Shown: positions 27,842 through 35,979 of the stretch, one piece after another | Position numbering within the stretch: the stretch's first letter is position 1 | Layout: each line of letters starts with the position of its first letter | Assembly (NCBI RefSeq): GCF_007829815.1 | Contig: NZ_VIWT01000001.1 | Location: forward strand, 434,001 to 498,000 | Origin: Kitasatospora viridis | GTDB taxonomy: Bacteria; Actinomycetota; Actinomycetes; Streptomycetales; Streptomycetaceae | Reading direction: 5' to 3' | Length of the DNA: 64,000 bases | Notes under the pieces: model-generated | What the model saw: only the letters and a program-made list of their open reading frames with translations | Database searches by the model: none | What the model was told of the DNA's origin: nothing | Program-made: the position numbers and the translations under genes

Positions 27842-28054
27842 TCACGCCTGCGCGTGCAAGCCCCCCGCGCGCACCTTCGCCACGAACGCACTCCAGGCGT
27901 CGGGTCCGAAGACAAGGGCGGGACCATGCGGGTCCTTGCTGTCGCGCACGGGGACGGCGCCGGGGGTTCCCACCGCCACCTCAAGGCAGTTGCCACCAGT
28001 GCCACCACTGAACGAGGACTTTCGCCACACGACAGCCGTAGGGTTCCGCGTCAC
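27842..28054 (-). CDS. DUF397 family small protein
   Basis: A 70-residue DUF397 protein with the family pattern W-R-K-S-S-F-S-G-G-T-G-G-N-C-L-E-V-A and V-P-V-R-D-S-K-D-P-H-G-P-A-L-V-F. DUF397 proteins sit beside XRE regulators of the WhiJ/BldB-linked type in streptomycetes and are thought to bind and modulate them, possibly antitoxin-like. Its start overlaps the stop of the upstream XRE gene by 4 bp, so the two are coupled. Confidence 0.92.
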   Translation of the reverse strand: MTRNPTAVVWRKSSFSGGTGGNCLEVAVGTPGAVPVRDSKDPHGPALVFGPDAWSAFVAKVRAGGLHAQA

Positions 28055-28914
28055 TTCATGTACTCCTTTGCAACGTCGCGCAACCAGAGGACCGACTTCT
28101 CAGGCTGGACCGCCGAGGCCATGAGCCGGTCAAAGACCCTCTGGTGATACTCCGTATCCGCTGGTTTCTCTGTATAGGTGCTGCTCGTCGGCGATTCGGA
28201 ATAGACGATGCTTCCGGGGATGTCCTTGAACGAAAGCAGTGAGAAGGACTGAGTCATGGCGGGATGTGCGCCGGCACTGAACGGGAGGACCTGGACCATG
28301 ACGTTCTGCCGCGCATCCGCTACATCGGCCAGGTGTTCCAGCTGAGCTCGCATGACCTCGGGCGACCCAACCGGGCGTCTCAGCACGGCTTCATTGATGA
28401 TGGCCCAGAGCAACGGAGGATTGGGGCGGGAAAGGATTTCCTGACGCTGCATCCGCAAAGCGATCCGGCGATCCCCAGCGTCCGCCGCCTCCTCGTAGCT
28501 CACCGGCACGGTCGCGCGAACCACAGCGCGAAAGTACTCCTCGGTCTGCAGCAGTCCCGGCACCAACTCCGACTCATAGGTACGGATAGCAGATGCATCC
28601 TCTTCAAGGCCGACATACGCCTTGAACCACTCCGGAAGTGCATCGCCGTAGCTCTGCCACCAACCGGGCTGCCGACTCTTCCGCGCGAGCGACGTCAGTT
28701 GCTTGATCTCGTTCGGGTCGCTGACCCCGTAAAGCGCCAGCATCGGCCGCACATCCCGTTCGCGCAGGCCGACTTCACCGCTCTCGATGCGGCTGACCTT
28801 GCTCGCGGACCAGTCCAGCGCGTCGGCGACGTCTTTGCCGGTGAGTCCCGCCCGATTTCGCAACTCTCGCAGCTCGGAGCCGAGCCTACGACGCAGCACG
28901 GTTGGACTGTCCAC
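28051..28914 (-). CDS. XRE-family regulator with DUF5753 (WhiJ/Scr1-like)
   Basis: A 287-residue regulator. Residues about 8-66 form an XRE helix-turn-helix (L-R-N-R-A-G-L-T-G-K-D-V-A-D-A-L-D-W-S-A-S-K-V-S-R-I-E-S-G). Residues 85-280 are the DUF5753 domain (Y-E-S-E-L-V-P-G-L-L-Q-T-E-E-Y-F-R-A, L-L-W-A-I-I-N-E-A-V-L-R-R-P-V-G). These regulators occur in many copies in streptomycetes and affect development or antibiotic production. It is coupled to DUF397 and divergent from an ATPase-domain gene, the classic three-gene arrangement. GTG start follows GGGAGG. The gene is less GC-rich than its neighbours, as is usual for this family. Confidence 0.93.
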   Translation of the reverse strand: MDSPTVLRRRLGSELRELRNRAGLTGKDVADALDWSASKVSRIESGEVGLRERDVRPMLALYGVSDPNEIKQLTSLARKSRQPGWWQSYGDALPEWFKAYVGLEEDASAIRTYESELVPGLLQTEEYFRAVVRATVPVSYEEAADAGDRRIALRMQRQEILSRPNPPLLWAIINEAVLRRPVGSPEVMRAQLEHLADVADARQNVMVQVLPFSAGAHPAMTQSFSLLSFKDIPGSIVYSESPTSSTYTEKPADTEYHQRVFDRLMASAVQPEKSVLWLRDVAKEYMK

Positions 28915-29152
28915 CCGTCACCCTCCCTGGTCGTGTGCGTGGATACACAGTCTGCCACCCCCTCCCAGTCGATCGAACCGCTTAGCGATTTCTGGAAGTG
29001 CAAGCAATCTGCACTTGCAATCGATCACAACTGGAGAGCATGCTACTCGCCGTGGAGACCTCCACACGGAACGTGATCTTGACGATCCGTCACCGGGCAT
29101 CCTCATGCCACAGGCCGGACATCCAACAGCCTTGCTGCAAGGGAGCTTTGCC

Positions 29153-29587
29153 ATGCCTGAAGCCGTTTCCCAGCCTCCGTCCCCCACTGCCCAGCAGCAC
29201 TTCTGGCTGCCGTACAGCAAGCGGACCCCGCGCCTCGCCCGGCAGCAGCTGCGCGAGTTCCTCGCCGCCCTGCCCAACGGCGCGCGCTTCTCCGACACCG
29301 GCGAGCTGCTGGTCAGTGAGCTGGTCACGAACGCGCTGCAACACGGCACCCAGCGCGGGCAGTTGATCAAGCTCTCGCTGGAGGCGGACGAGGAGCGACT
29401 GATCGTCTCCGTCGAGGACGCCTCCGACCTGCCGCCGCAATTGCGGGCGCTCTCCGCCGCCGAGTCCGGCTACGGGCTGCACCTGGTCAGCAAGCTGGCC
29501 AACGCCTGGGGTTGGGGGCCGCGCGAAGGCGTCGGCAAGCGCGTCTGGTGCGTCTGCGCGCCGAGCCCGGCCGGCGCCGCGCCGTGA
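29153..29587 (+). CDS. ATP-binding (HATPase, anti-sigma-like) protein
   Basis: A 144-residue single GHKL ATPase domain of the RsbW/SpoIIAB-like type. The N-box is L-V-S-E-L-V-T-N-A-L-Q-H-G near residue 58, G1 is V-E-D-A-S-D, and G2 is S-G-Y-G-L-H-L-V. Members of this class regulate sigma factors or act beside XRE/DUF397 pairs. ATG at 29153 follows AAGGGAG; upstream frame is discarded because it is antisense to the XRE gene. It overlaps the next gene by 4 bp. Confidence 0.9.
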   Translation: MPEAVSQPPSPTAQQHFWLPYSKRTPRLARQQLREFLAALPNGARFSDTGELLVSELVTNALQHGTQRGQLIKLSLEADEERLIVSVEDASDLPPQLRALSAAESGYGLHLVSKLANAWGWGPREGVGKRVWCVCAPSPAGAAP

Positions 29588-29865
29588 GCGGCGGCTACAT
29601 CGAGGGGCCGGTGGTCGTCGAACTCACCGGCATCACCTGCCCGGCCAGGTTCCCGCAGCTGGCCGACGCGCTCGCCGCCACCTGGGAGTCGATGCGGCTG
29701 CTCCCGCTCGATCCCGCGCACTGCTGCGCGTTCGAGCTGATCCTCGCCCGCCCGCGCTCCGAGCAGTACATGCGCGAACGCCTGGCCCGGGAGCCGGAGG
29801 TGGCGCTCACCTTCACCCTCCCCGACGGCCCCCACCTCCTCCGCCTCTACCCCAGCCCGCCGTAG
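29584..29865 (+). CDS. Hypothetical protein coupled to the ATPase gene
   Basis: A 93-residue protein starting at GTG overlapping the ATPase stop (GTGA). It reads G-P-V-V-V-E-L-T-G-I-T-C-P-A-R-F-P-Q-L, then two helices, R-P-R-S-E-Q-Y-M-R-E-R-L-A, and a C-terminal beta strand. No family is recognised. Coupling suggests it works with, or regulates, the anti-sigma-like ATPase. Confidence 0.72.
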   Translation: MSGGYIEGPVVVELTGITCPARFPQLADALAATWESMRLLPLDPAHCCAFELILARPRSEQYMRERLAREPEVALTFTLPDGPHLLRLYPSPP

Positions 29866-29899
29866 GCTCTGCGCTCTTCCGCAAGGCCGGGGCAGTACC

Positions 29900-31144
29900 T
29901 CAGGCGGGAGTCCGGGCCAACTCCGGTTCGTGCTGCGCCGTCTGTGCCCGCCAGGGCAGCAGGAACGGCGTGCCCAGGATGAGCAGTCCCGCCACGGCCA
30001 GGACGGTGCGCGGGCTGGTCACGTCCGCGAGCAGTCCGCCGAGCGCGGTGCACAGGGCGATGGATGCCTGCTGGCCGATCGACCAGGCCGACAGGGTGCG
30101 GGCGACGAGGTGCTTGGGGGTGCGTTCGAGCCGGTAGGTGGCGAGCACGGGGCTGTACAGGCTCATGTTGATGATGATCGCCAACTCGACGGCCATCACG
30201 GTGATCAGGCCGATGACGCCGGGGCGGACGAAGGCCAGGCCGATCAGCCAGACGGCCCGCAGGGTGCCGACGGTCCGGAAGACCCGGTCCCGGCCGTACC
30301 GGGTCACCACCCGGCGGGCCAGCCGGGAGCCGATCAGTCCGCCGAGGCAGGGCAGCGCGAAGGCGAGGCCGTACTGCCAGGGTGGGAAGCCGAGTTGGCG
30401 CAGCAGCAGGACGGAGAGCACCGGCTCGGTGGCCATGATCAGGCCACCGACCAGCATGTTGTTGAGGTAGAGCGCCCGCAGGCCGGGGTCGCCCATGATG
30501 TGCCGCCAGCCGTCGAGCACCGCGCCGGCCCCGGCCCGGCCCTGGTCGGCGGGCTGCGGCACCTCCTCCCGGCCCCGGATCGCGGTGATGCCCAGCGCGG
30601 AGAGCAGGTAGCTGAGCGCGTCGGCCACCACGGTGGTGACCGGCCCGAACAGGCCGATCGCCGCCCCTCCCAGCGGGGGGCCGATCGCGATGGAGCTCCA
30701 GTTCGTGGACTCGAAGCGGGCGTTGGCCACCAGCAGGTCCTCGGCCCGGACGAGGGCCTTGAGGTGGGCGCCGCTGGCGGCGTTGAACGCGATCTTGGCG
30801 GCGGCGATCACGGCCGAGACCGCGAGCAGCTGGCCGAAGCCGAGCCGGCCGAAGGCGTAGGCGATCGGGATCGTCGCCATGGCCGCGAACCGGGCGAGGT
30901 CCATCGCGATCATGACGGGGCGCTTGCGCCGGAACTCAACCCACGGCGCGAGCGGCACCGCAATCAGCGCGCCGACCACGGGCCCGACGGCGGACAGCGC
31001 CGACACCTCGGCGGGGCTGGCGTGCAGGGCGAGCACGGCGATCAGCGGGAGCGCGCCGAACCCCAGCCCGGAGCCGTAGGCGCTCACGGCGTAGGCCGCC
31101 CACAGCCAGCCGAACTGCCGGCCCAACCGCCGCCTGGCCATCAT
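29900..31144 (-). CDS. MFS transporter
   Basis: A 414-residue major-facilitator protein with about twelve membrane helices. The loop 2-3 signature appears as A-P-W-V-E-F-R-R-K-R-P-V-M and a related repeat in the second half is S-R-L-A-R-R-V-V-T-R-Y-G-R-D-R-V. It belongs to the MefA/EntS-like exporters. Its start is about 155 bp from a divergent LysR regulator, the usual arrangement for an exporter controlled by that regulator, so a small toxic molecule is the likely substrate. Two adjacent ATGs (31144, 31141) are equally possible starts. Confidence 0.9.
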   Translation of the reverse strand: MMARRRLGRQFGWLWAAYAVSAYGSGLGFGALPLIAVLALHASPAEVSALSAVGPVVGALIAVPLAPWVEFRRKRPVMIAMDLARFAAMATIPIAYAFGRLGFGQLLAVSAVIAAAKIAFNAASGAHLKALVRAEDLLVANARFESTNWSSIAIGPPLGGAAIGLFGPVTTVVADALSYLLSALGITAIRGREEVPQPADQGRAGAGAVLDGWRHIMGDPGLRALYLNNMLVGGLIMATEPVLSVLLLRQLGFPPWQYGLAFALPCLGGLIGSRLARRVVTRYGRDRVFRTVGTLRAVWLIGLAFVRPGVIGLITVMAVELAIIINMSLYSPVLATYRLERTPKHLVARTLSAWSIGQQASIALCTALGGLLADVTSPRTVLAVAGLLILGTPFLLPWRAQTAQHEPELARTPA

Positions 31145-31299
31145 GCTCAGCCCGCTCCCTCGACATCCGTCGATATCCCGTCCCGATCACCGGACAAACC
31201 GGCGTTGACCGCTGAGAGCTAACCGGGCCGGACAGCGGCAGGTCAAACAACCGGTTCACCCACGCCGCACAACCATCTGTTGTTCATTAGGGTGGCGGC

Positions 31300-32235
31300 G
31301 TGGATCTCGAAGCCGTGCGCACCTTCGTCGCCGTCGCCGACGCGGGCCAGTTCCAGAAGGCCGCGACCGACCTGTCGATCACCCAGCAGGCCGTCTCCAA
31401 GCGGATCGCCGCACTGGAGCGGGACCTCGGCGTGCGGTTGTTCACCCGCGCGCCCCGTGGCGCCGAGCTCACCATCGACGGGCGGGCGTTCCTGCCGCAC
31501 GCCCGCGAGCTGCTGCGGGTCGCCGAGCGCGCCGTCGCCTCCGTGCGCGCCGGCCGCCGTCCGCTGCGCGTCGACGTGATCTCCTCGCGCGGTGCGGCGT
31601 CGGGCCTGATGCGCGACTTCCACGGCGCGCACCCGGAGATCGACCTGGACGTGCTGATGCTGTTCGAGATCGAGACGGCCGTCACCGCCATCCGGTCCGG
31701 CACGATCGACGCCTCCTTCCGGGCCGTCGCCATGCCCGGTCGGCGGCTGCCCGAGGACATCGAGTCGGCCCGGGTGGTCGACGAGCCGCTCGAACTGCTC
31801 ACCGGCCCCGGCCACGCGCTGGCCGCCGCCCGGTCGGTGACCCTCGCCGACCTGGTCGGGCACCGGATCTGGATGCCCGGCATCGTTCCCGGCACCGAGT
31901 GGGGGGCCTATTACGACGACCTGGTCGCCGAGTTCGGCCTCACCATCGAGGCGACCGGCCCCAACTTCGGCTCCGACGCGCTGCTCGACACCATCGCCGA
32001 CACCCCGGCGCTGGCCACCTTCATGGGCGGGCACACCCGCCTGGTCTGGCCGGCCGGACACGGCCTGCGGCGGATCCCGGTGATCGACCCGGTGCCCGTC
32101 TACCCGCACTCGCTCCTGTGGCACCGCGACAACCCGCACCCGGCGCTGCCCACGCTCCGCGAGCACCTCACCGCGACGACACCCGGCCTGGACGCCGCCG
32201 GGACCTGGCGGCCGAGCTGGGTGCGGCCGCGCTGA
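31300..32235 (+). CDS. LysR-family transcriptional regulator
   Basis: A 311-residue regulator with an N-terminal winged helix (L-E-A-V-R-T-F-V-A-V-A-D-A-G-Q-F-Q-K-A-A-T-D-L-S-I-T-Q-Q-A-V-S-K-R-I-A-A-L-E) and a periplasmic-binding-like effector domain from about residue 88. GTG at 31300 begins the conserved helix. It is divergent from the MFS gene and probably controls it and itself. The effector is unknown. It ends 5 bp from the convergent ArsR gene with no terminator between. Confidence 0.92.
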   Translation: MDLEAVRTFVAVADAGQFQKAATDLSITQQAVSKRIAALERDLGVRLFTRAPRGAELTIDGRAFLPHARELLRVAERAVASVRAGRRPLRVDVISSRGAASGLMRDFHGAHPEIDLDVLMLFEIETAVTAIRSGTIDASFRAVAMPGRRLPEDIESARVVDEPLELLTGPGHALAAARSVTLADLVGHRIWMPGIVPGTEWGAYYDDLVAEFGLTIEATGPNFGSDALLDTIADTPALATFMGGHTRLVWPAGHGLRRIPVIDPVPVYPHSLLWHRDNPHPALPTLREHLTATTPGLDAAGTWRPSWVRPR

Positions 32236-32239
32236 GCGC

Positions 32240-32572
32240 TCACTCCTCCGCCTGTCCGTCGCCTCGTTCCTCCGCGATGATCGCGAGCAGGCCCGGGAAG
32301 AGCTGATCGATCTCCGCGCGGCGCAGCGTGGCCGTCCGGCTGTTGCCCCGGCTGACCTGGCGGATCAGCCCGGCCTCGCGGAGGGTCCGGAAGTGGTAGG
32401 TCAGCGTGGCCTTGCTGACCGGCAGGCCGAAGGAGACGCAGGTCCGGGCCTCGCCGGCGGGGGCCAGCGCCAGTTCGCGGACGACGCGGCGGCGATTGGG
32501 GTCGGCGAGTGCCGCCAGGACCGGACCGAGGGCGATCTCCGCCGTCTCGGGGTGTCCCTCCTCGTCGGGCAT
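32240..32572 (-). CDS. ArsR-family transcriptional regulator
   Basis: A 110-residue winged-helix repressor (L-A-D-P-N-R-R-R-V-V-R-E-L-A, then S-K-A-T-L-T-Y-H-F-R-T-L-R-E-A-G-L-I-R). The metal-binding C-x-C of ArsR is absent; a single C49 lies in A-R-T-C-V-S-F, so sensing may be redox-based or by a small molecule. ATG follows GGGAGGA. Two matched 22-bp operators lie between it and the divergent monooxygenase gene. Confidence 0.92.
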   Translation of the reverse strand: MPDEEGHPETAEIALGPVLAALADPNRRRVVRELALAPAGEARTCVSFGLPVSKATLTYHFRTLREAGLIRQVSRGNSRTATLRRAEIDQLFPGLLAIIAEERGDGQAEE

Positions 32573-32592
32573 CGCTCGTCCTCCCGGTAGCT

Positions 32593-32656
32593 AGGTATGA
32601 CTTGCATCGTACCTTCTCGGATTGCTAGCGTCCGAGGTACGAGAATTCTCTTACCT
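32593..32656. promoter_or_regulatory. Two paired operators for the ArsR regulator
   Basis: Two 22-nt dyads, 32593-32614 and 32635-32656, share the plan AGGTAyGA-N6-TCdTACCT; the second has only one mismatched pair. Their centres are 42 bp apart, four helical turns, so dimers would bind the same face. They lie between divergent ArsR and monooxygenase genes. A direct repeat TACCTCTGAACGCC follows at 32652-32679. Confidence 0.75.
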
Positions 32657-32714
32657 CTGAACGCCTACCTCTGAACGCCTTGCCCATGAACGCAGTGCTC
32701 ATGGACGCCTACGG

Positions 32715-33059
32715 ATGGACCGCGCCGTGCCCCAGCCCTTCACCCTCGTCGGAACCGCCCGCCCCAAGCCCGAGCGCGCGCAGGACCTGCGCGAGCTGCT
32801 GCTCTCCTTCGTCGAGCCGACCCGGCAGGAGCCCGGCTGCCTGGAGTACCACTTCCACGAGGACCGGGACACCCCCGGGCTCTTCGTCTTCTACGAGGCG
32901 TGGCGCAGCGAGGAGGACCTGAACGCCCACCTCGCCCTGCCCCACCTGCGGGACTTCTGGGAGCGCCGGATGGATTACCTGGAACAGGACTTGGAGATCC
33001 GCTACCTGACGATGCACAGCCCGTACCCGGCCGACCGGGCGACCCCGGCGGGCGCCTGA
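32715..33059 (+). CDS. Antibiotic biosynthesis monooxygenase (ABM/YgiN-like)
   Basis: A 114-residue dimeric ferredoxin-like-fold protein of the ABM type. It shows F-T-L-V-G-T-A-R-P-K-P-E-R-A-Q-D-L-R-E-L-L, E-P-G-C-L-E-Y-H-F-H-E-D and the typical F-V-F-Y-E-A-W-R-S-E-E-D-L-N-A-H. YgiN relatives oxidise quinols; others act on polyketide aromatics. With a divergent ArsR regulator and dedicated operators it looks like a small inducible defence against quinones or electrophiles. The ribosome site is weak for both ATG 32715 and GTG 32727. Confidence 0.88.
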   Translation: MDRAVPQPFTLVGTARPKPERAQDLRELLLSFVEPTRQEPGCLEYHFHEDRDTPGLFVFYEAWRSEEDLNAHLALPHLRDFWERRMDYLEQDLEIRYLTMHSPYPADRATPAGA

Positions 33060-33074
33060 CCGATGGCCCACCCC

Positions 33075-35264
33075 TCAGTCGACCGTGTAGCCCAGCTGCC
33101 GCAGGCGGGCGACCACCGTCTCCGGCGAGCGGTCGGCTGCGAGGGCGGCCTGCTGGAGATGGCGCGCCGGAACGACGTCCTCGATCGGCAACCACGGTGC
33201 CGCGCCGTCGGCATGACGACTGATCAGGACCAGGTCGGCAGGCTCGACGAGCGGCGGCAGCTGCGTACCGGGGAGCTCGTGGCCGAGCTCCGCCAGCCGC
33301 AGGGCGACCTCGCGCGGCGTGGCACCGGCGGCGAGGGCGGCCGACAGGATCCGGCCCAGCGGCACGGGCGAACCGGGCCTAAGCCACGGTGCCGCTCCGT
33401 CACCCCGTTCGCTGAGCAGCTGCCGGTCCGTCGGCAACACCCGCGCCGTGGCCGCCACCTTGGCCACCCGGAAGCCCAACTCCGCTACCCTCAGCGCGAT
33501 TTCCTCGATCCCACGGCCCGTCACGGCGGCCACGCGAACGAGGTGGCCGGCCTTCACCAGATCGGTGTGCGCCAGCCAGGGCCGGCGCCCGTTCAGATCC
33601 CGGCTCGCCAGCACCAGATCGGACCTGTCCACCCGCTCCGGGAGTCCGCTCTCCGGCACGTCGTAGCCCAGCTGCTTGAGCCGGGCCGCGGCCTCCCGCG
33701 GGCCCGTGCCGGTGGCAGACGCCGCGGCCAGCAGCCAGCCGAGTTGGACCGGCGACCCGGGCTTCAGCCAGGGCGGCTTCCCGTCATGGCTGTCGCTGAT
33801 CAACTGCCGGTCGCCCGGCCGCACCGGCTCGTCGAGCGACGCCCCGGCGGCGGTCCGGTGACCCAACTCCCGCAACCGTTGCGCCGCTTCGCGGACCGTC
33901 AGGCGCTCCGCCACGATCGCTGCCCGCAACAGGTGGCGACCGGGGACCGCCATGTCGTCCCGCAGCCAGGGCACCCGCCCGTCCAGGTCCCGGCTCAGCA
34001 GCACCGGGTCGACCGTCCGTACCTGCTCCGGGATCCCGGTCTTCGGCACCTCGTAGCCGAGCTGCTCCAGCCGGTCGGCGACCTGCCGTGGTGCGGTGTT
34101 CGTGGCGAGCGCCGCGACCAGCACGGCACCGAGTTGCAGCGGTTGGCCGGTCCTCAGCCAGGGCGGGTTCCCGTCGTGGCCAGCGCTGATCAGCTCGCGG
34201 TCCCCCGGCCGGACCGCGTCGTCCGCCGGCGCCTCCTCCGGACGGAACCCCAACTCCACCATCCGCTGCGCCACTTCGCTCGGCTTCTGGGCGGTGACGA
34301 CGGCCGCCCGCAACAGGTGCCCGGAGGAGATTCGCTGACCGTGCGTCAGCTGAGGCTGGCCACCGTCCAAGTCGCGGCTCAGCAGCAGGGTGTCGTGGGG
34401 CCGCGCGATGCCGGGCAGTTCGGCCTTGGTGACCTGGTAACCCAGCTCGCCGAACCGGACCGCCACCCGGCGCGGCGTGCTGTCGGTGGCGACGGCCGTG
34501 GCCAGCAGGCGCTCGACGTCCACCTGCACGGTGGGGCGCAGCCAGGGCGGCCGGCCGTCGAGGTCCCGGCTCAGCAGCGTCCGGTCGCCCGGCCGGACCA
34601 CGTCCGTGGGCAGCTCGGCCGGTACCCGGTAGCCGAGTTCGAGCAGGCGGTGCGCGAGCTCGGCCGGTGGCTCCCCGGTGACCACGGCGGCCCGCGACAG
34701 GTGGCCGACCTTGACGTCACCGTCCAGCGGCAGCCACGGCTCCCGACCGTCCAGGTCGCGGGAGACCAGGACGAGGTCGTGCGGCTGGAGGACGGCCGGG
34801 AACCGGGCCGGGGCGACCCGGTAGCCGAGCTCCCCGAACCGGTCGACGGCCTGCGCGGGTGTGGTGCCGCTGGCGGAGGCGGCGGCGAGCACCTCGTGGT
34901 ACTGGACCCGCAGGCCGAGCGGGAGCCAGCCGGGCTTCCCGTCGTGCCGCACGCTGATCAGCTTCCGGTCGCCCGGACGCACCGCGTCGTCCGCCGGCGC
35001 CTCAGCCGGCCGGAAGCCCAACTCCAGCAACCGCTGGGCCACTTCACCGGGCGTCCGACCCGTGACGACCGCCGCCCGCAGCAGGTGCTCGACCGGCACC
35101 GTCGACCGCTTCCGCAGCCGGGGCTCCAGTCCGTTCAGCGCCCGGCTGGTGATCACCGGGTCGGTCGGCAGTGGCTCCACCGGCGGCCGGGCCTGCCCGC
35201 CGCCCAGCGCCCCCAGCATCCGGGCGAGGAGGTTGGCTCCAGCACCGGCCTCACGTTCGGACAT
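33075..35264 (-). CDS. Protein of eleven tandem ~63-residue repeats
   Basis: A 729-residue soluble protein composed almost wholly of about eleven tandem repeats of roughly 63 residues. Each contains a strand motif like G-D-R-x-L-I-S-R-D-L-D-G-x-P-P-W-L, followed by a helix pair H-L-L-R-A-A-V-V-T-G-x-x-P-x-E-V-A-x-R-L-x-E-L-G-Y-x-V. The helix-turn-helix-like second half resembles the winged-helix repeats of streptomycete proteins linked to conflict systems, but I cannot fix the family by eye. Odd and even repeats alternate in their loops (R-P-G-D-R-x-L-I-S versus x-x-H-D-x-x-L-L-S). No enzyme, signal or membrane region is seen. ATG follows GGGGGAG. It stands alone. Confidence 0.85.
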   Translation of the reverse strand: MSEREAGAGANLLARMLGALGGGQARPPVEPLPTDPVITSRALNGLEPRLRKRSTVPVEHLLRAAVVTGRTPGEVAQRLLELGFRPAEAPADDAVRPGDRKLISVRHDGKPGWLPLGLRVQYHEVLAAASASGTTPAQAVDRFGELGYRVAPARFPAVLQPHDLVLVSRDLDGREPWLPLDGDVKVGHLSRAAVVTGEPPAELAHRLLELGYRVPAELPTDVVRPGDRTLLSRDLDGRPPWLRPTVQVDVERLLATAVATDSTPRRVAVRFGELGYQVTKAELPGIARPHDTLLLSRDLDGGQPQLTHGQRISSGHLLRAAVVTAQKPSEVAQRMVELGFRPEEAPADDAVRPGDRELISAGHDGNPPWLRTGQPLQLGAVLVAALATNTAPRQVADRLEQLGYEVPKTGIPEQVRTVDPVLLSRDLDGRVPWLRDDMAVPGRHLLRAAIVAERLTVREAAQRLRELGHRTAAGASLDEPVRPGDRQLISDSHDGKPPWLKPGSPVQLGWLLAAASATGTGPREAAARLKQLGYDVPESGLPERVDRSDLVLASRDLNGRRPWLAHTDLVKAGHLVRVAAVTGRGIEEIALRVAELGFRVAKVAATARVLPTDRQLLSERGDGAAPWLRPGSPVPLGRILSAALAAGATPREVALRLAELGHELPGTQLPPLVEPADLVLISRHADGAAPWLPIEDVVPARHLQQAALAADRSPETVVARLRQLGYTVD

Positions 35265-35327
35265 CGCTCCCCCAGTACGCGACCCACCCGATGGCCCACC
35301 GCTCGACAGTCTGTCACCCGACCGCCG

Positions 35328-35705
35328 CTACCGGGCAGCCCGCTCCCCGCCCAGCATCGCTTCCGGCTGAACCGCCGGGGCCGCCGGCTGCGCGGGCGCG
35401 GCCAGCGCCCCGGCGAGCACCAGGGCGAGCCCGACCAGGTGGAAGGGCATGGCGAGCCCGGAGAGCACGTTGGCGGCCACTCCGTAGCCGATGGCGTTGC
35501 CGAGCGAACCGAAGCCCAGCGCCATGGCGACGCCGGACACGATCGGCCCGGGCACCATCACCAGGCAGCCGATCATCGCCAGCCGGGCATTGCGCCCCCG
35601 GCGACGGATCGCCATGGCGGCCACGATGCCGCCGACCAGCGGCGCGAGGATGGTGATCGCGGTGAGGGCCAGGTTGAGCAGGGCGGCGCTCTGCATATCG
35701 GTCAT
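35328..35705 (-). CDS. Small membrane protein
   Basis: A 125-residue protein with about three membrane helices (residues 8-30, 42-64 and 80-103), an R-R-R-G-R-N-A-R cytoplasmic turn, glycine-rich helices and an A/P-rich C-terminal tail. It resembles DUF4190-type small integral proteins of unknown role. It lies 62 bp downstream of nothing shared with the repeat protein apart from strand, so co-transcription into the eleven-repeat gene is possible. Confidence 0.7.
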   Translation of the reverse strand: MTDMQSAALLNLALTAITILAPLVGGIVAAMAIRRRGRNARLAMIGCLVMVPGPIVSGVAMALGFGSLGNAIGYGVAANVLSGLAMPFHLVGLALVLAGALAAPAQPAAPAVQPEAMLGGERAAR

Positions 35706-35862
35706 GAGGCTCCATCAGTCATCGGAACACGTACACGGGAACTGCACGGCGCACGAACATACCTGCTCATACGTACCAGGTACAGCCGTTACCGCCGTGG
35801 TTGCGGCCGCCGCCGTCGGGCCGACCGTGCCTAAGATCAACTCCTGGGCTTCCAGGACGCCC

Positions 35863-35953
35863 TGACCACGCACCACTGATCACCCACCACTGATCACCGA
35901 CCACGCACCACTGACCACGCACCACTGACCACGCACCACCGACCACGCACCAC
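35863..35953 (+). repeat. 14-bp tandem repeats
   Basis: About six and a half copies of TGACCACGCACCAC (with TGATCACCCACCAC and CGACCACGCACCAC variants) run up to 27 bp before the reductase start codon. The block is noncoding and likely variable in copy number between strains; it replaces the normal promoter spacer of the following gene. Confidence 0.8.
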
Positions 35954-35979
35954 TTCACGAGGATCACGAGGAGCAGAGC

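Noticed and set aside
33063..35834. A 923-codon open frame on the + strand over the repeat protein
   Set aside because: It mirrors the repeats of the minus-strand gene and has no start context; codon bias favours the minus strand.
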